Source: Acidimicrobiia bacterium (GTDB taxonomy: Bacteria > Actinomycetota > Acidimicrobiia > IMCC26256 > PALSA-555). Taken from it: DNA of 9,446 nt. The stretch is taken from contig JAFMJM010000082.1 in NCBI GenBank assembly GCA_017853455.1, forward strand, positions 1 through 9,446. The letters run 5' to 3'. Below, in pieces: positions 1 to 4,394 of this stretch (positions within the stretch are counted from its first letter, which is position 1; each line of letters begins with the position of its first letter). Under the pieces are notes generated by a model. The model ran no database searches and was not told where the DNA came from. It was given only the letters and a program-made list of their open reading frames with translations. The position numbers were made by a program, and so were the translations under genes.

Positions 1-656
1 CGGACCGACGAGTAGAACTTCAGCGCCCGGCCGCCCGGCGTGGTCTCGGGCGAGCCGAACATCACGCCGATCTTCTCGCGCAGCTGGTTGATGAAGATGC
101 AGATGGTGTTGGAGCGGTTGAGGTTGGCGGTCAGCTTGCGCAGCGCCTGGCTCATCAGGCGGGCCTGCAGGCCGACGTGGGTGTCGCCCATCTCGCCCTC
201 GATCTCGGCCCGGGGCACCAGCGCCGCCACCGAGTCGATGACGACGACGTCGAGGGCGCCGGAGCGGATGAGCATGTCGGCGATCTCGAGCGCCTGCTCA
301 CCGGTGTCGGGCTGGGAGATGTAGAGGTCGTCGACGTTGACGCCGATGGCCGAGGCGTAGGCCGGGTCCATGGCGTGCTCGGCGTCGATGTAGGCGCAGG
401 TGCCGCCGTTGCGCTGGGCCTCGGCCACGACGTGCATGGCGAGGGTCGACTTGCCCGACGACTCGGGGCCGAAGATCTCGACGACCCGGCCCCGAGGGAG
501 GCCTCCGATGCCGAGGGCGAGGTCGAGGGCGAGGGCGCCCGTCGGGATGGCCTCGATCGAGACGCTCGGGCGCTCGCCGAGGCGCATGATGGCGCCCTTG
601 CCGAACTGCTTCTCGATCTGGCCGAGGGCCATGTCCAGGGACTGGTTGCGGTCCAC
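1..656 (-). CDS. recA: RecA recombinase, N-terminal 218 codons (3' end beyond window)
   Basis: RecA is the DNA strand-exchange ATPase of homologous recombination and the co-protease that triggers LexA self-cleavage. The translation from GTG at 656 shows the N-terminal helix (about 5-25), Walker A GPESSGKST at residues 63-71, Walker B VVVIDS at 137-142, the loop L1 region around EGEMGDTHVG (153-162), and the L2 region beginning NQLREKIGVMFGSPETTPGG (190-209). These are hallmark RecA blocks, and no frameshift is seen. About 120-130 C-terminal residues of a usual 340-350 lie beyond the left edge. The start is decided by GGAGG at 668-664 with a 7-base spacer and by the absence of any other ATG or GTG in the leader. 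The gene follows cinA after 339 bases and has its own promoter with a LexA box, so it is likely DNA-damage inducible. Identification is very sure. Confidence 0.98.
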   Translation of the reverse strand, partial: MDRNQSLDMALGQIEKQFGKGAIMRLGERPSVSIEAIPTGALALDLALGIGGLPRGRVVEIFGPESSGKSTLAMHVVAEAQRNGGTCAYIDAEHAMDPAYASAIGVNVDDLYISQPDTGEQALEIADMLIRSGALDVVVIDSVAALVPRAEIEGEMGDTHVGLQARLMSQALRKLTANLNRSNTICIFINQLREKIGVMFGSPETTPGGRALKFYSSV

Positions 657-815
657 CGTGGTTCCTCCAGTGGGTGTCGGTTTCGCTCGGGGTCTGACCC
701 CGGAGACGCTACGAACGGGGTGTGACGGTTATCGCCGGCGCTCCCCCGACCGGGTCCCGGGAGGGCCCCGGGAGGGTTCGGGAGGGCGGTCCCCGGGTGG
801 CCGGCCCGGAATGAC
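657..815 (-). promoter_or_regulatory. recA 5' leader (about 160 bases) with Shine-Dalgarno
   Basis: This is the stretch between the inferred recA transcription start (about 816-815) and the GTG. It is very GC-rich and contains no ATG or GTG on the minus strand, so no upstream ORF using those starts. Visible elements are the Shine-Dalgarno GGAGG at 668-664, a compact palindrome CGGGGTC-T-GACCCCG at 688-702, and imperfect repeats of the form CCGGGAGGG around 755-790 that could pair in several ways. No known riboswitch is recognised. The transcript start is inferred from the promoter match, so the leader's upstream end is approximate. Confidence 0.45.
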
Positions 816-822
816 AAGGGTG

Positions 823-851
823 AGATTACCGAACACCTGTTCGGATTGCAA
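823..851 (-). promoter_or_regulatory. recA promoter (-35 TTGCAA, -10 TAATCT, 17-bp spacer)
   Basis: Read on the minus strand, TTGCAA (851-846) is followed after exactly 17 bases by TAATCT (828-823), a good match to group-1 sigma factor promoters (TTGACA / TATAAT; the -10 fits the actinobacterial TAnnnT form). It is an AT-rich island in a GC-rich intergenic region and faces recA. The transcription start should fall near 816-815. The spacer is almost wholly occupied by the SOS box, so bound LexA would be expected to block RNA polymerase. The motifs are seen directly; activity is inferred. Confidence 0.75.
830..843 (-). promoter_or_regulatory. SOS box (LexA operator) of recA
   Basis: The minus strand reads CGAACAGGTGTTCG, a perfect CGAAC-N4-GTTCG palindrome. 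One further pair on each side extends it to 829-844 (CCGAAC...GTTCGG). This is the core of the Gram-positive/actinobacterial LexA site (GAAC-N4-GTTC). It lies between the -35 and -10 hexamers of the only convincing recA promoter, which is the expected position for repression and SOS induction. lexA itself is not in the window. Confidence 0.88.
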
Positions 852-853
852 GC

Positions 854-873
854 ATTTCCCGCGGGATTTCCCG
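854..873. repeat. Pair of 8-base direct repeats just upstream of the recA -35
   Basis: On the plus strand ATTTCCCG occurs at 854-861 and again at 866-873, a 12-base period; on the minus strand this reads CGGGAAAT twice. The promoter-proximal copy ends two bases before the recA -35 hexamer. A 10-base palindrome TCCCGCGGGA (857-866) spans the junction. The position would suit an activator site or an A-rich upstream contact, but no known regulator motif is recognised, and chance is possible in such GC-rich DNA. Confidence 0.4.
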
Positions 874-906
874 GGGCCGGGTCCGGCCAGGTCGGGCGGG
901 CGCGGG

Positions 907-962
907 TTCGTTGTGTGGACGTTTCCGGGGGCCAGGGGCCCCCGAAACGTCCACACAACGAA
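907..962. repeat. Long near-perfect inverted repeat between cinA and recA (candidate U-less terminator)
   Basis: The arm TTCGTTGTGTGGACGTTTC (907-925) pairs perfectly with 944-962 (19 bp). After one bulged base (C926), 927-933 pairs with 937-943 (7 bp), leaving a 3-base loop (934-936). No T tract follows on either strand, so it is not a classical intrinsic terminator. It starts 34 bases after the cinA stop and ends 55 bases before the recA -35. Termination of the upstream operon, an RNA 3'-end stabiliser, a protein-binding palindrome, or a copy of a dispersed REP-like element are all open. Confidence 0.92.
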
Positions 963-973
963 GTCGATCACCC

Positions 974-988
974 CGCGCGACTCGCGCG
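974..988. repeat. Small GC palindrome directly after the cinA stop
   Basis: CGCGCGA (974-980) and TCGCGCG (982-988) are inverted around one base, giving a 6-bp stem with a 3-base loop in RNA. It lies 7 bases past the cinA stop codon, between cinA and the larger hairpin. It may add to 3'-end structure of the cinA message. Palindromes of C and G are easily met by chance here, so its role is uncertain. Confidence 0.35.
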
Positions 989-995
989 CGACAAC

Positions 996-2240
996 TCAGG
1001 CCAGGGAGCGCAGGCGGAGCCGCAGGAGGTTGAGAACCGTGATGGTCGAGAACTGCCGGATCCGCTCGCGGTCGAACGGCAGACGGGCGGTGACCGCCTC
1101 GGTCGGGTGCCCGGGCACGGCGATCGCGTACCAGACCGTCCCGACCGGCTGACCGTCCTGCTCGGCGGGCCCGGCCACACCGGTGATCCCGATGCCGACG
1201 TCGGCACCCAGCACCCGCTGCGCGGCCTCGGCCATCTGCACGGCGCACTCCTCCGACACGACGCTGTCGGCCGTGACGCCGAGCACGTCGCGCTTGACCT
1301 CGGTGGCGTACGCGGCCACCGCGCCGCGGAACACCTCGGACGCACCGGCCACGTTGGCGACGCGCGCGCCGATGAGTCCACCGGTGAGCGACTCGGCCAC
1401 CCCGAGCGTCCAGCCGCGCGCCCGGCAGAGGTCGAGGACGGTCGACTCCATCGTCTCGTCGTCGATGCCGAAGACCAGCTCGCCGAGGATGGTGCGCAGC
1501 TCGGCGTCCTCGGCGTCGAGCAGCGCGATCGCCTCGGCCTCGGTGGGCGCCTTGGCGGTCATGCGCACGTAGAGCCCCTCGATCCCGCGGGCGAGGAACG
1601 CGATCGTCGGGTTGGTCTGGGCCTCGACGCGGTGGTCGATCATCTCGGCGAGCGCCGACTCGGAGGTCCCCCAGGTCTTGAGCGACCGCGACCGAATCAC
1701 CGCCTGCTCCCCCGAGCGGGCGAGCAGGTCGGGCAACACGTGGTCGCGCACCATCTGCTGCATCTCGTAGGGCACCCCGGGCACGGCGTACACCGCCACC
1801 TCGCGGCCGCCGTACGGGAACACCGCCCGGATGCCCGGCGCGGTGCCGATCGGGTTGGGGATGGGGGCGGCCCCCACCGGGATGTCGGCCTGGCGCAGGT
1901 TGTTGTCGGTCATCTCCCGCGCCCGGGAGCCGAAGATCCGCTTGATCTCCTCGATCAGGTCCTCGTGCCGCTCGAGCTCGACGCCCATCACCTCGGCGAT
2001 CATCTCGCGGGTGACGTCGTCGGGGGTCGGCCCGAGCCCACCGCAGACGATGACGGCGTCGGCCTCGTCGAGGAGGGAGCGCAGCGACGCCACCATCCGG
2101 GCGAGGTTGTCGCCGATCTTGCGGTGGTCGTAGGTGTCGATGCCGGCCTCGGCGAGCTGCTCGCCGATCCAGGCGCTGTTGGTGTCGACGATCTGCCCGA
2201 GGAGCAGTTCGGTGCCGATGGCCAGGACGTCGCAGCGCAT
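996..2240 (-). CDS. cinA: CinA: COG1058 N-domain plus PncC-type NMN amidohydrolase C-domain
   Basis: This 414-residue protein has the full two-domain CinA layout and usual length. The N-terminal MoCF-like/COG1058 domain (about 1-170) carries GTELLLGQIVDTNSAW (9-24), GGLGPTPDDVT (67-77) and AVPGVPYEM (152-160); in characterised CinA proteins this domain has ADP-ribose pyrophosphatase activity. The C-terminal CinA_C/PncC domain (about 265-414) carries AESLTGG (282-288, with the expected catalytic Ser284), YATEVK (311-316) and TGVAGP (353-358); PncC converts NMN to nicotinate mononucleotide in NAD recycling. The ATG at 2240 has GGAGA (2250-2246) at a good distance and starts right at the conserved RCDVLAIGTE. 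It follows pgsA after 40 bases, so it is probably cotranscribed. Despite the name, a competence role is not implied; pyridine nucleotide repair is the likelier job. Confidence 0.96.
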   Translation of the reverse strand: MRCDVLAIGTELLLGQIVDTNSAWIGEQLAEAGIDTYDHRKIGDNLARMVASLRSLLDEADAVIVCGGLGPTPDDVTREMIAEVMGVELERHEDLIEEIKRIFGSRAREMTDNNLRQADIPVGAAPIPNPIGTAPGIRAVFPYGGREVAVYAVPGVPYEMQQMVRDHVLPDLLARSGEQAVIRSRSLKTWGTSESALAEMIDHRVEAQTNPTIAFLARGIEGLYVRMTAKAPTEAEAIALLDAEDAELRTILGELVFGIDDETMESTVLDLCRARGWTLGVAESLTGGLIGARVANVAGASEVFRGAVAAYATEVKRDVLGVTADSVVSEECAVQMAEAAQRVLGADVGIGITGVAGPAEQDGQPVGTVWYAIAVPGHPTEAVTARLPFDRERIRQFSTITVLNLLRLRLRSLA

Positions 2241-2280
2241 GGTGGTCTCCGGGTTTGCTCGGACGAACGGGGTTGTCGGA

Positions 2281-2910
2281 TCAGGACGATACGTCAGGAC
2301 CGGCGACCGGAGTGGGTCGCCGGAGCGAGGCGACCACCAGGTCGGCGCCCGACACCACCGTCATGACGACCGCGGCCCAGAGCACGGCCTCGGCGACACC
2401 CGGGTGGGACTCCGCCGGCGGGAACAGCGCGACCGCCACCGCCAGGAACTGCACGTTGGCCTTCCACTTGCCCCACCGGCGGGCGGGCATCGAGATGCCC
2501 CGGCGGGCGGCCCCCGAGCGGTAGAGGGAGATGCCCACCTCGCGGGCGCCGATGATGGCCACCGGGACCCAGCCGAAGTCGCCGCGCAGCGCCAGGACCA
2601 CCATCCCACCGAACACCAGGACCTTGTCGGCGAGGGGGTCGAGGAACGCCCCCGAGCGGGTGACGCCGTCGCGGCGGGCCAGCCACCCGTCGAGGAAGTC
2701 GGTGATCCAGAGCACGCCCCACGCCACGAAGATCGGCCACGACGTCGTGCCGCGCGGGTCGTCGGCGATCAGCATCAGGATCGGGATCGTGAACAGGATC
2801 CGGGCGATCGTCACGACGTTGGCGGGCGTGCGGATGGCGTCGGGCCCGAACCGCGGGACGCGCCGGACCGGCCCGGCGCCCTCGCGCACGGGGCCGGAGG
2901 CGCCGGTCAC
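2281..2910 (-). CDS. pgsA: CDP-alcohol phosphatidyltransferase, PgsA type
   Basis: The 209-residue membrane protein belongs to the CDP-alcohol phosphatidyltransferase family. Its likely reaction is CDP-diacylglycerol plus glycerol-3-phosphate to phosphatidylglycerol phosphate, the committed step to phosphatidylglycerol and cardiolipin. The catalytic motif is present: D71, D74-G75, A78-R79, G87, D91, D95, followed by the DPLADK block typical of PgsA. The entry RTPANVVTIARI (27-38) is also family-typical. Hydrophobic segments lie near 31-49, 58-70, 97-106, 112-122 and in the last third. The spacing between AR and the next G is 7 residues instead of the usual 8. GTG at 2910 overlaps the rimO stop as GTGA, so translation is probably coupled; no good Shine-Dalgarno is seen. 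An open frame continues upstream but only as an out-of-frame shadow of rimO. The family is sure; glycerol-3-phosphate as acceptor is inferred from similarity and neighbours. Confidence 0.92.
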   Translation of the reverse strand: MTGASGPVREGAGPVRRVPRFGPDAIRTPANVVTIARILFTIPILMLIADDPRGTTSWPIFVAWGVLWITDFLDGWLARRDGVTRSGAFLDPLADKVLVFGGMVVLALRGDFGWVPVAIIGAREVGISLYRSGAARRGISMPARRWGKWKANVQFLAVAVALFPPAESHPGVAEAVLWAAVVMTVVSGADLVVASLRRPTPVAGPDVSS

Positions 2911-4316
2911 GCCCCGACCACCACGGCCAGGAGGTCGGGACCGAGCGCACCCTCGGCCCGGGCGCGCACGACCGTGCCGACGGACCCGGCCCATCCGACC
3001 GATCCGGCCGGGGCGGCGTCGGTGACGTCGACCAGCACGACGCCGTCGATCTCGGGTGCCTCCCGGTGGGTGCGCCCCACCAGCCGGACGCCGCCGTCGG
3101 TCCCGTCGACCACCTCGTCGACGAGCACCTCGAGGACGGTGCCGGCCGCGACGATCTCGTCGCGGGCGGCCTGCGTGATGGCGGTCTGACGCTCCTCGCA
3201 CTCGCGGAGCCGCTCGGCCGCGAGTCCGGGGGCGACGGTGCCGTCGAGGTCGGCTGCGGCGGTGCCGTCCTCGGGCGAGAACGGGAAGAACCCGGCCCAG
3301 TCGAGGGCGACGTCGTCGAGGAACGTGAGCAGGGCGTCGTGGTCGGTCTCGGTCTCGCCGGGGAACCCGACGATGAACGACGACCGGAACGCGACCGCCG
3401 GCTCACGCGAGCGGATGTCGTCGATCGCGGCGGCGAAGCGCGCGCCGTCGCCCCACCGGGCCATCCGTCGCAGGAGCGGACCCGACGCGTGCTGCAGCGA
3501 CAGGTCGAAGTACGGCACCACGGTCGGGAGGTCGAGCATCGTGGCGATCAGGGGGTCGCGGACCTCCGAGGGGTACAGGTACAGCAGCCGGACGCGTTCG
3601 AGGCCGTCGGCACCGAGCTCGGTGTCGAGGCGGCGCAGCAGTGCGGCCAGTGCACCCACCTCGCCGGCGTCGCGGCCGTACCAGGCCAGGTCCTGGGCCA
3701 CCAGCACGAGCTCGGCGGTCCCACCCTCGACCAGGGTGCGGGCCTCGGCGACGATCGCCTCGGGCGCGCGCGACCGCTGGGTGCCGCGGAACGACGGGAT
3801 CGCACAGAACGCGCACGCCCGGTCGCAGCCCTCGGCGACCTTCAGGTAGGCCCACGACGCGCCGGTGGCGGCCCGGGGCAGCTCGAGCAGGTCGCGCACG
3901 CCGGTGGGCGCCGGCACCGCCGCGTGGCGCCCGCCGAAGGTGACGTTGGTGGCGTTGGTGGCGTTGGTGCCGATCGGGGCGGGGAGCGTGGCGATGGAGC
4001 CGGCGCCGGCGAACCCCACCACGGCGTCGACCTCGGGCAGGGCGTCGGCCAGCTCGTCGCCGTAGCGCTCGGCCAGGCACCCGGTGACCACCAGCCGGGC
4101 ACCGGCCGCCCGCTCGTCGGCGAGGGCCAGGATCGTGTCGATCGACTCGCGCCGGGCCTCCTCGATGAAGGCGCAGGTGTTCACCACGACCACGTCGGCG
4201 GCGGCGACGTCGTCGGTGGGGGCGAGCCCGTCGGCCCCGAGCGCGGTCGCGATCTTGTCGGAGTCGACCGCGTTCTTGGGGCACCCGAGGGTGACCAGGT
4301 GGTAGCGGCCCGTCAC
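2907..4316 (-). CDS. rimO: Ribosomal protein S12 (Asp) methylthiotransferase RimO
   Basis: This radical-SAM methylthiotransferase adds a beta-methylthio group to a conserved aspartate of ribosomal protein S12. Numbered from GTG at 4316 (469 residues), the UPF0004 domain has its three cluster cysteines C12 (LGCPKN), C48 (NTCAFIEEAR) and C80 (TGCLAER). The radical-SAM cluster is C164-x3-C168-x2-C171, in KVAEGCDRACAFCAIPSFRG (159-178). The following IPSFRG, LQHASG and FIVGFPGE blocks are RimO-like and favour RimO over MiaB. A TRAM-like RNA-binding region fills about 400-469, with the RimO-typical REAPEIDG. Start choice: conservation begins just after this GTG, and a TAnnnT element sits 7 bases before it. 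An in-frame GTG at 4352 (481 residues) is an alternative with an equally poor Shine-Dalgarno. It follows ftsK by 78 bases and overlaps pgsA by 4. Confidence 0.94.
   Translation of the reverse strand: MTGRYHLVTLGCPKNAVDSDKIATALGADGLAPTDDVAAADVVVVNTCAFIEEARRESIDTILALADERAAGARLVVTGCLAERYGDELADALPEVDAVVGFAGAGSIATLPAPIGTNATNATNVTFGGRHAAVPAPTGVRDLLELPRAATGASWAYLKVAEGCDRACAFCAIPSFRGTQRSRAPEAIVAEARTLVEGGTAELVLVAQDLAWYGRDAGEVGALAALLRRLDTELGADGLERVRLLYLYPSEVRDPLIATMLDLPTVVPYFDLSLQHASGPLLRRMARWGDGARFAAAIDDIRSREPAVAFRSSFIVGFPGETETDHDALLTFLDDVALDWAGFFPFSPEDGTAAADLDGTVAPGLAAERLRECEERQTAITQAARDEIVAAGTVLEVLVDEVVDGTDGGVRLVGRTHREAPEIDGVVLVDVTDAAPAGSVGWAGSVGTVVRARAEGALGPDLLAVVVGA
3945..3971. repeat. 9-base tandem repeat inside rimO (three units)
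   Basis: On the plus strand GTTGGTGGC is repeated at 3945-3953 and 3954-3962, with a third copy changed at one base (3963-3971). In RimO it encodes the run TNATNATN, around residues 117-124, in the linker between the UPF0004 and radical-SAM domains. The multiple-of-three unit keeps the frame, so copy number could vary without breaking the protein. Confidence 0.7.
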
Positions 4317-4323
4317 GACGTGC

Positions 4324-4329
4324 AGGGTA
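4324..4329 (-). promoter_or_regulatory. Candidate -10 element for a leaderless rimO transcript
   Basis: The minus strand reads TACCCT (4329-4324), fitting TAnnnT, followed by 7 bases and then GTG at 4316. A transcript starting at that G would have no leader. There is no usable Shine-Dalgarno before this start, which agrees. No clear -35 or TGn extension is seen, so the case is weaker than for ftsK. This is motif evidence only. Confidence 0.35.
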
Positions 4330-4357
4330 CCGGGGGGCGGGCCCGCCGGCACCGGGT

Positions 4358-4373
4358 CGGACGCCCCCGTCCG
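4358..4373. repeat. Small hairpin in the ftsK-rimO gap
   Basis: CGGACG (4358-4363) pairs with CGTCCG (4368-4373) around a 4-base loop. It is placed 21 bases after the ftsK stop and before both candidate rimO starts. No T tract follows. It could be a processing or weak pausing site, or chance. Confidence 0.35.
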
Positions 4374-4394
4374 GGCATCCGCACGCCCGACCGG

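Noticed and set aside
811..818. TTGTCAT on the minus strand, similar to the start of the PafBC-type (LexA-independent) damage promoter motif.
   Set aside because: No TAnnnT follows at the required 8-base distance and the rest of the motif does not match, so a second damage promoter is not supported.
155..958. Open frames on both strands over recA and the intergenic region (155-958 minus, 177-725 plus, 400-1152 plus).
   Set aside because: They are out of frame with, or antisense to, the unmistakable RecA reading frame, and their products are Ser/Arg/Pro or Gly/Asp-rich shadows.
846..2366. A 506-codon open frame on the plus strand across cinA.
   Set aside because: It is antisense to conserved CinA codons, has shadow-like composition, and begins inside the SOS box and hairpin region without a Shine-Dalgarno.
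2911..3201. An N-terminal extension of PgsA by 97 residues.
   Set aside because: The extension is Arg/Gly-rich and overlaps the conserved RimO TRAM region in another frame; GTG at 2910 overlapping the rimO stop is the natural start.
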